From positions 186,001 to 250,000 of the forward strand of contig NZ_VOSC01000005.1 in the NCBI RefSeq assembly GCF_007997385.1: a DNA stretch of 64,000 nt, in the 5' to 3' direction. Of this stretch, positions 37,813 to 46,521 are shown piece after piece (position 1 is the first letter of the stretch; every line of letters begins with the position of its first letter). The translations under genes were made by a program, and so were the position numbers. The notes below the pieces were generated by a model. That model searched no databases. It worked only from the letters and a program-made list of their open reading frames with translations, and was not told the origin of the DNA. Origin of the DNA: Seonamhaeicola algicola. Lineage in GTDB: Bacteria; Bacteroidota; Bacteroidia; Flavobacteriales; Flavobacteriaceae.

Positions 37813-38124
37813 TATTAGGATGTTTAATTACACAACTAATATAGTTAATAAACCTTTTAATTTCCATATAAGAAGTTTTCTTAAAAAATAGTCTTGTCCA
37901 TAATAAATCTATGTTTCTGGCTTGGGTTTTGTAATTATTATAAAAATTATTTTATTGATAATCAGTTGTTTGTGTTGGTTTTAAAAATTACATGTTTCAG
38001 CTTTGTCCATGTGTGTTTTAAGCTGTTTTTGGTAATGCTGTCCATGGTTTGTCCATGCTAAAAATTAGTTTTCACTTGCATTGGTGTATAAGTTTGAACT
38101 GTTGAATCACAAAAATTTGAAATT
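37813..38124. promoter_or_regulatory. Divergent regulatory region with four TGTCCAT repeats between regulator and cytolysin
   Basis: This 312-bp gene-free stretch carries four same-strand copies of TGTCCAT: 37895-37901, 38004-38010, 38039-38045 and 38050-38056. Two are embedded in the longer TTTGTCCATG. The last two are 11 bases apart, one helical turn, and end about 33 bases upstream of the cytolysin -7 box. This is what direct-repeat activator sites look like. The regulator's own promoter must lie near 37820-37890; I do not see a clear consensus box for it. Confidence 0.6.
38089..38096 (+). promoter_or_regulatory. -7 box of the cytolysin promoter
   Basis: TAAGTTTG is a perfect TAnnTTTG box 28 bases before the ATG at 38125. 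No TTG stands at the expected -33 spacing (the nearest, at 38076-38078, is only 10 bases away). This fits a promoter that needs an activator bound at the repeats just upstream. Confidence 0.55.
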
Positions 38125-39717
38125 ATGAAAACACAGCTATTAACAATGAAGCCAATGCTATTGGTATTAACCACTATTTTACTTTCATGTAATTCATGTA
38201 GTTCAGAAAGTGTAGAAACAGACACGAACAAAGAAGTTTCAGGAGAAGCACTCTTAGAAGTAAATAACCTTTTGGCAAGCCTAAACAATTTTGAACAACC
38301 TGACGCAGATGCAAATCAAAAATTTGTTGAAGAAGTAAGTAAAGAACGTGAAGGGCAAAAAAACGAATGCGTAGTAAACAAATACAAGTTAGCACCGGGT
38401 TTTAGCGAAATGATTTTACTAGATCCTACAAGCGATGTTATTTATCCTGGAGCTATGCTTAAAGGCGAATCTATTCCAACAGGAGAATATATTGGTATAA
38501 CAGGTAACAGAGCGCCTATAACCTTATCGGTGTCTTTAGAGAATTTAAACGGAAAACCTTCGGCTTACATAGAGAATCCAAATGTAAATACCGTAAGAAC
38601 AGGTGTAAAAGATATGTTGCAACAAGGTGTTACAGGTTCCGCATCGGCTAAAGTTAATTTCACTACCGAGGAAGTCTATTCTGAAGAACATTTAAGTATT
38701 GCTTTAGGTGCTAGTTACTCAAAAGGAAAAAATAGTGTGTCTGGATCTTTCAATTTTAATAGTTCAGAAAAAAAGCATAAATATGTTATTAAATATCTGC
38801 AGGTATATTATACTATAGATTTAACTATAGAAGATAGTGAGAACCCAGGTAAACTTTTTTCATCTTCACCAAATTTAAATAGCACAAGCCCTGTAATAGT
38901 ATCATCGGTTAAATATGGAAGAATGTTAATTTATACCGTAGAAACCAATTCAAAGTTTACAGATACACAAGCAGCATTTAATGCGGCATTTAACGGCGGA
39001 TCTGCAGGTGGTAATGGAGAGCACCAGGCTTTTTGGAACAGTTCTACTGTAAAAGCACTGGTGGTTGGAGGCTCATCGGGTGATGCCGCACAAGTTGTTA
39101 CCGGTCCTGAAGGTGTATACAATTATATAACTGAAGGCGGAGAGTACTCTGCAGATTCTCCAGGAGCACCATTAGGGTATACACTTAGATACATTAGAAA
39201 AGGCTTTCCTGTAGCCAATGTGGTATTGTCTAGCGAGTATAACATTAGAACATGTTATGAAGCCTATCATAAGTTTGGCATTCAGCTTTACGGTATAAAC
39301 TTAGTTAAAAATAACGGAGGCAGTATACGTTTACACGGTAATATGAAAGCACAAGTTTTCCAAAATGGTAATGTTATGGCGTCAGAGTCTTACACACGTA
39401 CTAGAAATAATTACATTATACCAGAGGAAGGTAAGTTTTGGCCTATACCAATAGATAAAACCCAAGAAATTGAGCTGTATATGCCAGATTTAGAGAACGA
39501 TTATATATTCCTTTCTGCAGAATTTACTGAAGATGATGCTATAGGTGGTAATGACTATTTAGGTAAAACCGAAATGAAAATTTTACTAAAAGATGTGCAA
39601 AACGGTAAAGATGATGATAATGATGGCAGTGACAAGGACGATTATGTTAGATTGCTTCTAACAGAAGATAAAGATATTGATATGCGTACCTACTTTTATG
39701 CATGGCGAGTTTACTAA
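38125..39717 (+). CDS. Cholesterol-dependent-cytolysin-like (thiol-activated cytolysin superfamily) lipoprotein
   Basis: A 530-residue protein with a lipoprotein signal (lipobox LLSC, Cys22, then a Ser/Glu/Thr/Asp-rich tether). The cytolysin N-terminal motif is seen as SDVIYPGAMLKGESI near residue 108. The core motif VKYGRMLIYTVETNS (about residues 266-280) and DTQAAFNAAF follow, then YRFIRKG-like strand residues (YTLRYIRKGFPVANVVLSSEYN near 352). These are the core positions of the CDC pore-forming fold. The C-terminal part differs from classical CDCs and lacks the Trp-rich undecapeptide (ECTGLAWEWWR) used to sense cholesterol. An acidic Asp/Asn run (about 490-505) precedes the end. It is probably a surface or periplasmic pore-former; the target membrane is unknown. 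Confidence 0.85.
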   Translation: MKTQLLTMKPMLLVLTTILLSCNSCSSESVETDTNKEVSGEALLEVNNLLASLNNFEQPDADANQKFVEEVSKEREGQKNECVVNKYKLAPGFSEMILLDPTSDVIYPGAMLKGESIPTGEYIGITGNRAPITLSVSLENLNGKPSAYIENPNVNTVRTGVKDMLQQGVTGSASAKVNFTTEEVYSEEHLSIALGASYSKGKNSVSGSFNFNSSEKKHKYVIKYLQVYYTIDLTIEDSENPGKLFSSSPNLNSTSPVIVSSVKYGRMLIYTVETNSKFTDTQAAFNAAFNGGSAGGNGEHQAFWNSSTVKALVVGGSSGDAAQVVTGPEGVYNYITEGGEYSADSPGAPLGYTLRYIRKGFPVANVVLSSEYNIRTCYEAYHKFGIQLYGINLVKNNGGSIRLHGNMKAQVFQNGNVMASESYTRTRNNYIIPEEGKFWPIPIDKTQEIELYMPDLENDYIFLSAEFTEDDAIGGNDYLGKTEMKILLKDVQNGKDDDNDGSDKDDYVRLLLTEDKDIDMRTYFYAWRVY

Positions 39718-39820
39718 TATATTTATAAAAAGCAGTCGGTGCCTAAAGTTGTAGATTCAACAACTTGGTGCTGGCTGTTAATTAATATAAGAAAATTTTA
39801 ACTATAATTTTTTTATGGTG

Positions 39821-39913
39821 TTACCCTTCTAAGGTCGGGTCGGGCTTTCGGTAGTCGCTCTCTCCTGCGTCAAGGAGCTCCAACAAATACCTCAATCCCT
39901 AACACAACTACCA
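39821..39913. repeat. G+C-rich repeat-like element after the cytolysin gene
   Basis: A roughly 90-base block that is much richer in G+C than the flanks, containing GGTCGGGTCGGGCTTTCGG and a small hairpin (CTCCT-GCGTCA-AGGAG, 39862-39877), then CAACAAATACCTCAATCCCT. I recall similar blocks being scattered in Flavobacteriaceae genomes near accessory genes, but this is a memory and no second copy is in the window. No ORF is seen in it. It separates the cytolysin from the 3' end of mutS2. Confidence 0.5.
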
Positions 39914-39979
39914 GCAAAAGTAATTTCAAACATAAAAACAACTACCACCAACTACGGCTTACTTTTACAGCTTGCTGTT

Positions 39980-42151
39980 TTATTTCTTAACAGCTTCAAC
40001 CAACTCTAACTGATCTAAACTTACATTGGTAGTAAACATGCCGTAATTAACTACCGCTTTGTTTTTTTCAATTTTATCAATAGTACCAATGGCTCTGCCA
40101 TCTTCCATTCTAACACGGTCTCCAAGTTTAAGTATTGCTTTGGGTTTAGGCGGTTGTTTCGCTTTTAGTTCTTTTTCTTTCTTTTTCTTTTCACGAATCA
40201 CTTCAACTTTCTTTTCTACCTCTTTCTTAACCTGTTTTTCTTTAGCCTTTTCTGCTTTCTTTTGTTTGGCAGAAATACGTTTACGCTTAGAGTTTTCAAT
40301 TTGCACCAACTTAAAAAGCTCGTTCATTAAATCGCGCTTTTGTTTGTTGTTAAAATACTTTTCAGCTAAATCATCAACTTTTTGCCCTAAGTAAATTAAG
40401 CGTTGGTTACTATCGTACAGCTCTTGGTAGCTTTCAAGTTTCTTTTGTATGCGGGCATTAATTTCTTCTAATTTATCAGCCTCTTCGCTTTTTTTCTTTT
40501 CGTTTAATTTAAGCGATTGTCCTGTTTTTTCAAGTTTAGAGCGTTCTTTTTGTAGTTTCGCAATAGTAGCATCAAAACGTACTTTACTACGTTCAATTTT
40601 CTTTTTAGCGCGGTTAATTAAGCTATACGGAATACCGTTTTTCTGCGCAACTTCAAATGTAAAACTACTACCAGCTTGCCCAACTACTAGTTTAAACATA
40701 GGCTCTAATGTGCGCTCATTAAATAGCATGTTGGCGTTTTGCATGTAGGGCAGTTCGGTAGCTAATATTTTAAGGTTAGAGTAGTGTGTGGTTATAATAC
40801 CAAAAGCTTCACGGTAGTAAAACTCTTCTAAAAAGGTTTCGGCTAAGGCACCACCAAGCTCTGGATCACTACCAGTACCAAATTCATCAATTAAAAAAAG
40901 TGTGTTTTTATTGCATTTACGCAAAAAATAATTCATTTGCTTTAAGCGGTAGCTGTAGGTACTCAAATGATTTTCAATAGATTGGTTGTCGCCAATATCA
41001 CTTAAAACCCTATCAAAAATACACACTTTACTACGCTCATGTACCGGAATTAAAATGCCACTTTGCAACATAACTTGTAGCAAACCAATGGTTTTTAGCG
41101 TAATACTTTTACCGCCAGCATTTGGCCCAGAAATAACAATAATACGGCTGTTTTGTTTAAGTTCTATAGTTTGCGGAAACGTTTCCTCGTTTTTAGCTAC
41201 ATTGTTTAAATATAATAAAGGGTGGTAGGCATCGCGTAAAAATAGGTGGCGCTCTTCGGTTATTTCGGGTAAAATAGCGTTCATTGAGCGTGCGTATTTG
41301 GCTTTAGCTGCAATTACATCAATAGTTACTAAAAATGCCTGAGAGTCTTTTAAATGGTTTGCAAATGGCCTAATAAAATTGGTAAGCTCTTTTAAAATAC
41401 GTGTAATTTCTTCTTTTTCTTCGTATTCTAGATTATTTAGCTCTCGGGTGTGTTGTAAAGTTGTTTCGGGTTCAATGTAAACAATACTTCCTGTTTTACT
41501 ACTTCCCATTATAGAGCCGCGTACTTTGCGCCTGTACATAGCTTTTACGGCCAAAACACGCTTGTTTTCAATAACGGTTTCTCTAATGTCATCTAAATAA
41601 TCCTGACTACTGTATTGATTTAAAGCGGCTGTAAAACTTTGGTTTATTTTGCCTTTAATAACATTAATTGATTGCCTTAAATTATAAAGTAACGGCGATG
41701 CATTGTTTCTAATTTCACCAAATTTATCAATAACATGCTCGGTTTTTTCAATAATTACTTTGGTTACTTCAATGCGCGAACTTAAATTATTTAGCTGTAA
41801 ATAGTACTCTTTAAACGTTTCTAAAAACAGCACAATATCATTTGTGGTTGCCGATAGTGAAGCTATTTTTTTAAAACTGTAAACCTCTAAATATGTGTTT
41901 TCTATGTTTAATAACTTCAATTCTTTGTTTATATCTTCAAAACCGTGATTTGGTATGCGGTTATCATTATAAAATGATGACACATACTCATTGGTTAGTG
42001 CTAATGAAAACATAACAGCTTCTTTGGTTTTAAGCGGATTTGTTTTTAAAACACGCTCTGTGCCAAGTGGTGTTATGCAGTGTTGGCTTACTTGTTGTAA
42101 AACGGTGTAAAACTCTAAGTCTTCTAATGTTTTTTTATGAATGTTTATCAT
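39980..42151 (-). CDS. MutS2-like DNA mismatch/recombination ATPase without Smr domain
   Basis: A 723-residue MutS-family protein. An N-terminal clamp/lever region is followed by the ABC-type ATPase with Walker A GPNAGGKSITLKTIG near residue 342 and LIDEFGTGSDPELGGALAE near 420. A long Lys/Glu-rich coiled coil (about 505-665) and a C-terminal KOW-like segment (GDRVRMEDGRAIGTIDKIE) close it. MutS2 in Bacillus is about 785 residues and ends with an Smr nuclease domain; here the expected LDLRG motif is missing, so it probably has no nuclease activity of its own. MutS2 acts on recombination intermediates and stalled ribosomes, which here is inferred from the family. Confidence 0.85.
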   Translation of the reverse strand: MINIHKKTLEDLEFYTVLQQVSQHCITPLGTERVLKTNPLKTKEAVMFSLALTNEYVSSFYNDNRIPNHGFEDINKELKLLNIENTYLEVYSFKKIASLSATTNDIVLFLETFKEYYLQLNNLSSRIEVTKVIIEKTEHVIDKFGEIRNNASPLLYNLRQSINVIKGKINQSFTAALNQYSSQDYLDDIRETVIENKRVLAVKAMYRRKVRGSIMGSSKTGSIVYIEPETTLQHTRELNNLEYEEKEEITRILKELTNFIRPFANHLKDSQAFLVTIDVIAAKAKYARSMNAILPEITEERHLFLRDAYHPLLYLNNVAKNEETFPQTIELKQNSRIIVISGPNAGGKSITLKTIGLLQVMLQSGILIPVHERSKVCIFDRVLSDIGDNQSIENHLSTYSYRLKQMNYFLRKCNKNTLFLIDEFGTGSDPELGGALAETFLEEFYYREAFGIITTHYSNLKILATELPYMQNANMLFNERTLEPMFKLVVGQAGSSFTFEVAQKNGIPYSLINRAKKKIERSKVRFDATIAKLQKERSKLEKTGQSLKLNEKKKSEEADKLEEINARIQKKLESYQELYDSNQRLIYLGQKVDDLAEKYFNNKQKRDLMNELFKLVQIENSKRKRISAKQKKAEKAKEKQVKKEVEKKVEVIREKKKKEKELKAKQPPKPKAILKLGDRVRMEDGRAIGTIDKIEKNKAVVNYGMFTTNVSLDQLELVEAVKK

Positions 42152-42348
42152 TCTGAAATGCTAAATAGGCTGCAAATTTAAGCATTATGTTTAAAGGTGT
42201 GTGTGGTTTTGTGTAGCTTAATTGTTGTTAATTAACAATGCTAAAGAATTTTTTAACACATTTATAACGTTAACCTACTGGTTTTGTGTGTACTTTGCTA
42301 ATATAATTAAACAAAGCAAACATTAATCAAACATCGAACAGTTAAGTG

Positions 42349-42379
42349 AAAAACCCAATTGGAAACAGTTGGGTTTTTT
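42349..42379 (-). terminator. Rho-independent terminator overlapping the recG stop codon
   Basis: The 10-bp stem AAAAACCCAA/TTGGGTTTTT with a 10-base loop reads on the minus strand as a hairpin ending in TTTTT. It overlaps the stop codon at 42378-42380. It is symmetric enough to work in either direction. Confidence 0.85.
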
Positions 42380-44486
42380 AGCTTATATAATTCCAAATGT
42401 TTTTGTACTTGGATAGCGCTTTATAGGTATTTAAAATGTTTACATTGTTTGGGTGCGATAATGAGGGGTCTTCTTTAAGTACTTTTTTAGCGTAATACCG
42501 CGCATGTTGTAATACATCTTTATCTTTCACAATATCGGCTATTCTAAGGTTTAAAACGCCACTTTGCTGGGTACCCATAACGTCACCAGGACCTCTTAGT
42601 TTTAAATCTACTTCGGCAATTTCAAAACCATCATTGGTTTTAACCATAGTGTTTAACCGTGTTTTGCTATCATCAGATAGTTTATGTCCTGTCATAAGTA
42701 TGCAATAACTTTGCTCAGCACCTCTACCTACGCGTCCTCGTAATTGGTGTAGTTGTGATAAGCCAAAGCGTTCTGCGCTTTCAATAATCATTACCGATGC
42801 ATTAGGCACATTAACGCCTACTTCAATTACTGTTGTAGCAACCATAATTTGTGTTTCGCCTTTGGCAAAACGCTGCATTTCATAGTCTTTATCGGCGGGT
42901 TTCATTTTACCATGAACAATAGATATTTGATATTCAGGCATGGGGAAATCTCTCGAAATGCTTTCGTAACCATCCATTAAATCTTTATAATCCATTTTTT
43001 CACTTTCTTGAATTAATGGATATACCACATACACTTGTCTGCCTTTTTTTATTTCATCTTTAATAAATTTAAAAACATTAAGGCGGTTTTTATCAAATCT
43101 GTGTACGGTTTTAATGGCTTGTCTCCCTGGAGGTAATTCGTCTATAACAGAAATATCTAAATCACCGTAAACAGACATGGCCAAGGTGCGTGGAATTGGC
43201 GTAGCGGTCATAACTAAAATATGAGGCGGGTTTGATATGCCTTTATCCCAAAGTTTTTTTCTTTGTGCTACTCCAAAGCGGTGTTGTTCATCAATAATAG
43301 CGAGTCCTAAATTTTTAAATTTAACCTTATCTTCTAAGAGCGCATGTGTGCCTATTAATATTTGTAAATCACCGCTTTCTAGGTCTTTGTGTATGGTTTT
43401 TCTATTTGAAGTTTTTGTTGAGCCCGTGAGTATTTCTATGTTGATATTCAGTTTTTTACACCATTCTAATAAGCCGTTATAGTGTTGAACTGACAAAATT
43501 TCAGTAGGTGCCATTAAACAGGCCTGAAAACCATTATCTATGGCCATAAGCATGCACATAAATGCTACAATAGTTTTGCCTGAACCAACATCACCTTGCA
43601 GTAGCCTATTCATTTGTGCATTGCTTCCTAAATCTGCTCTAATTTCTTTTAAAACACGTTTTTGCGCATTGGTTAATTCAAAAGGTAAATGGTTATTAAA
43701 AAAGGTATTAAAATATGTGCCAACTTTATTAAAGGTAAACCCTTTAATTTTTGTTTTATGAATTAAGTTTTTAATAATGAGTTGTAGTTGAATAAAAAAC
43801 AACTCTTCAAATTTTAAACGTAATTGTGCTTTTGCTAATAGCTCTTGATTTTTAGGAAAATGAATGTTTAAAAGCGCTTCACTTTTACTTATAAGTTTTA
43901 CATCTGAAATGAGTTCATTTGAAAGCGTTTCTGTAAAACGCCCTTTGGTTTCTAAAAATAATTGCTGTACAACTTTACTAACAACCCTATTGCTAATACC
44001 TTTATTTGTTAGTTTTTCGGTAGAAGGATAAATGGGTTGAATGCCGTTATTTAAACCGTTTTTGTGGTCTTCGGTTGTTTCAATATCGGGGTGCGGCATG
44101 CTAAACTTACCATTAAACCAATTGGTTTTTCCAAAGATAACATACGGCGTGTTTAATTTTAAACTGTCTTTAATCCATTTATGGCCTCTAAACCAAACGA
44201 GCTCCATAGTGCCTGTTTCGTCTTGAAATGTGGCTACTAATCGTTTGCCGCGTTTTTGCGCTACCTCTTTAAAGTTTTTAATAACTCCAATAACTTGTAT
44301 TTCGGCATTACTTTGCTGTATTTGGTTTATTTTGTAATACCGCGTTCGGTCAATGTATCGGTTAGGGAATAGGTTGAGTAAATCTTGAAACGTATGAATA
44401 TTAAGCTCTTTACGAAGTAAATCGGCTCGGTTAGGGCCAACACCTTTAAGATAATCTATGGGAGTTTGTAAAAAAGCCGTATTCAT
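42378..44486 (-). CDS. recG: ATP-dependent DNA helicase RecG
   Basis: A 702-residue superfamily 2 helicase that reverses stalled forks and branch-migrates Holliday junctions. It has the N-terminal wedge OB domain (PIDYLKGVGPNRADLL opening), Walker A LLQGDVGSGKT near residue 290, IIDEQHRFGVAQR (the DEQH box) near 392, and the C-terminal TATPIPRTLAMS and LRGRVGRG motifs. The length is normal. It diverges from the M1 aminopeptidase gene with only 70 bp between the two start codons. Confidence 0.96.
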   Translation of the reverse strand: MNTAFLQTPIDYLKGVGPNRADLLRKELNIHTFQDLLNLFPNRYIDRTRYYKINQIQQSNAEIQVIGVIKNFKEVAQKRGKRLVATFQDETGTMELVWFRGHKWIKDSLKLNTPYVIFGKTNWFNGKFSMPHPDIETTEDHKNGLNNGIQPIYPSTEKLTNKGISNRVVSKVVQQLFLETKGRFTETLSNELISDVKLISKSEALLNIHFPKNQELLAKAQLRLKFEELFFIQLQLIIKNLIHKTKIKGFTFNKVGTYFNTFFNNHLPFELTNAQKRVLKEIRADLGSNAQMNRLLQGDVGSGKTIVAFMCMLMAIDNGFQACLMAPTEILSVQHYNGLLEWCKKLNINIEILTGSTKTSNRKTIHKDLESGDLQILIGTHALLEDKVKFKNLGLAIIDEQHRFGVAQRKKLWDKGISNPPHILVMTATPIPRTLAMSVYGDLDISVIDELPPGRQAIKTVHRFDKNRLNVFKFIKDEIKKGRQVYVVYPLIQESEKMDYKDLMDGYESISRDFPMPEYQISIVHGKMKPADKDYEMQRFAKGETQIMVATTVIEVGVNVPNASVMIIESAERFGLSQLHQLRGRVGRGAEQSYCILMTGHKLSDDSKTRLNTMVKTNDGFEIAEVDLKLRGPGDVMGTQQSGVLNLRIADIVKDKDVLQHARYYAKKVLKEDPSLSHPNNVNILNTYKALSKYKNIWNYIS

Positions 44487-44556
44487 GGAACTAAAATAAT
44501 TCTTTTGAAATAAATTGCAAGTGGCTTTTTGTACTAAAGTTTGCTATATTCACTCT

Positions 44557-46521
44557 ATGAAAAACACGTGGATTTTATTATTAGTTTTAGTATCATTAGC
44601 TTGTTTTGGGCAACAAACTGATGTTGTTGATTTTAAAACCTGTAAAGCTACTATTGGTTTCAATGTTTCTAAAAAAAAGGTAATAGGTAATGTTGTGTAT
44701 ACGTTTCATGTTTTGAAAAAAACAAATGCGGTGTATTTAGATGCTCAAAACATGCAGTTTTCTAATGCGCGTTTAATTGAAAAAAACAAACAGATTACAT
44801 TAGATAGTGTTGTAAATACCAATAGTAAATATGTGCTTCATAAAACATTTAAAAAAGGAAACGTATACACGATTTCTTTTGATTATGAAGCAAGCCCCAC
44901 AAAAGCATTGTATTTTATAGCTAAAGATGAAGAACATCAAATTTGGACGCAAGGTCAAGGTAAATATACCAGCAATTGGTTGCCAAGTATTGATGATATG
45001 AATGATAAAATAGAATTCAATTTATCTATCACGTTTCATAAAGATTATGAAGTTATCACCAATGGTAAATTAATAGAAAAACAAACAACAAATACTGTAA
45101 CCACTTGGCACTACAATATGCAAAAGCCTATGGCAAGTTATTTGGTGGCATTGGTTGTTGGTAAATATCATAAAAAGGTTGAAGTATCAAAAAGTGGTAT
45201 TCCGTTAGAAATGTATTATTACGCTGAAGATTCTTTGAAATTTGAACCAACATACCGCTATACTAAACGTATGTTTGATTTTTTAGAAACAGAAATAGGT
45301 GTAAAATATCCATGGCAAAATTATAAGCAAATACCTGTAAAAGATTTTTTATATGCTGGTATGGAGAACACAAGTACAACTATTTTTGCTGATAGTTTTG
45401 TAACAGATTCTATTGCGTTTACTGATAAAAATTATGTAAATGTAAATGCACATGAGTTGGCACACCAGTGGTTTGGTAATTTAGTAACAGAAACATCTGG
45501 TACACACCATTGGCTACAAGAAGGCTTTGCAACCTATTATGCCTTGTTAGCCGAAAAAGAAGTATTTGGCAACAATTACTTTTATTGGCAGTTGTATGAA
45601 TACGCGCAAGAATTACAGCAACAAGATAAGGCTAAGGCGGGCACATCAGTATTAAATCCTAAAGCAAGTAGCACTACATTTTATAAAAGAGGCGCTTGGG
45701 TTTTGTATGCTTTACGTAAAAAAGTAGGGGATAATGCCTTTAAAAAAGCAGTGAAACGTTATTTATTAAAACACCAATATAAAAATGTTGAAACAACTGA
45801 TTTTATAACTGAAGTTGAAAAAGTAAGCAAACAGTGTTTAAACAATTTTGTTGAAAGGTGGTTAAAAAATGAGGTGTTTAATTATGATGAAGCGCTACAA
45901 ATTTTAAAAGAATCAGCATTTATAAATAATTATGTAAAAGTTGATTGCATTAGTGCTAATAATAATTGTGAAGACTTATTAGCATCAAACGCTTCAAATG
46001 AAATTAAAATTAAAATAATTAACCAAAAACCAGCTATAATTAATAAAACCAGTTTTAATAATCCTTTAAAAGTACGTCAAGCTATTGTGCAAAACCTTGT
46101 TGAGATTCCTTCAGCATTAAAAACATCATATGAATCGCTTTTAAATGATGCTTCATACATAACCATAGAAACTGCATTATTTAATTTATGGCGAAATTTT
46201 CCTGAAGACCGCTCAAAATATCTCAATAAAACAAAGGGAATAATTGGCTTTCAAAATAAAAACATAAGAATACTTTGGTTAACATTGGCTTTAATTACCG
46301 ATGATTTTGAAACTAATAATAAAGCGCAATACTTTGCTGAATTAACAAACTATGCAAGCCCTAAATATGGTTTTGAGGTGCGGCAAAACGCCTTTCAATA
46401 TTTGCATCAAATAGAGGCTTGTACGGCTGTTTGTAAAGATTATTTGGAACAAGCAAAAACGCATCATAATTGGCGCTTTAAAAGTTATGTAACTAAGCTG
46501 CTTAAATTAATGCAAGATTAG
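44557..46521 (+). CDS. M1-family metallo-aminopeptidase (secreted)
   Basis: A 654-residue zinc aminopeptidase starting at the ATG of MKNTWILLLVLVSLACFGQ, which gives a normal signal peptide. An upstream in-frame TTG would add 14 residues that do not look like a signal sequence. The exopeptidase motif is AGMENTST near residue 269 and the zinc motif HELAHQWFGN near 304, with the third-ligand Glu in WLQEGFATYY. A C-terminal HEAT-like helical domain follows. It clips N-terminal residues from peptides, probably in the periplasm. Its stop codon abuts the convergent PorP/SprF gene with no base between. Confidence 0.92.
   Translation: MKNTWILLLVLVSLACFGQQTDVVDFKTCKATIGFNVSKKKVIGNVVYTFHVLKKTNAVYLDAQNMQFSNARLIEKNKQITLDSVVNTNSKYVLHKTFKKGNVYTISFDYEASPTKALYFIAKDEEHQIWTQGQGKYTSNWLPSIDDMNDKIEFNLSITFHKDYEVITNGKLIEKQTTNTVTTWHYNMQKPMASYLVALVVGKYHKKVEVSKSGIPLEMYYYAEDSLKFEPTYRYTKRMFDFLETEIGVKYPWQNYKQIPVKDFLYAGMENTSTTIFADSFVTDSIAFTDKNYVNVNAHELAHQWFGNLVTETSGTHHWLQEGFATYYALLAEKEVFGNNYFYWQLYEYAQELQQQDKAKAGTSVLNPKASSTTFYKRGAWVLYALRKKVGDNAFKKAVKRYLLKHQYKNVETTDFITEVEKVSKQCLNNFVERWLKNEVFNYDEALQILKESAFINNYVKVDCISANNNCEDLLASNASNEIKIKIINQKPAIINKTSFNNPLKVRQAIVQNLVEIPSALKTSYESLLNDASYITIETALFNLWRNFPEDRSKYLNKTKGIIGFQNKNIRILWLTLALITDDFETNNKAQYFAELTNYASPKYGFEVRQNAFQYLHQIEACTAVCKDYLEQAKTHHNWRFKSYVTKLLKLMQD

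Noticed and set aside
39741-39766. Hairpin AAGTTGT/ACAACTT after the cytolysin gene as a terminator
   Set aside because: The stem is short, the loop is 7 bases and no T run follows.
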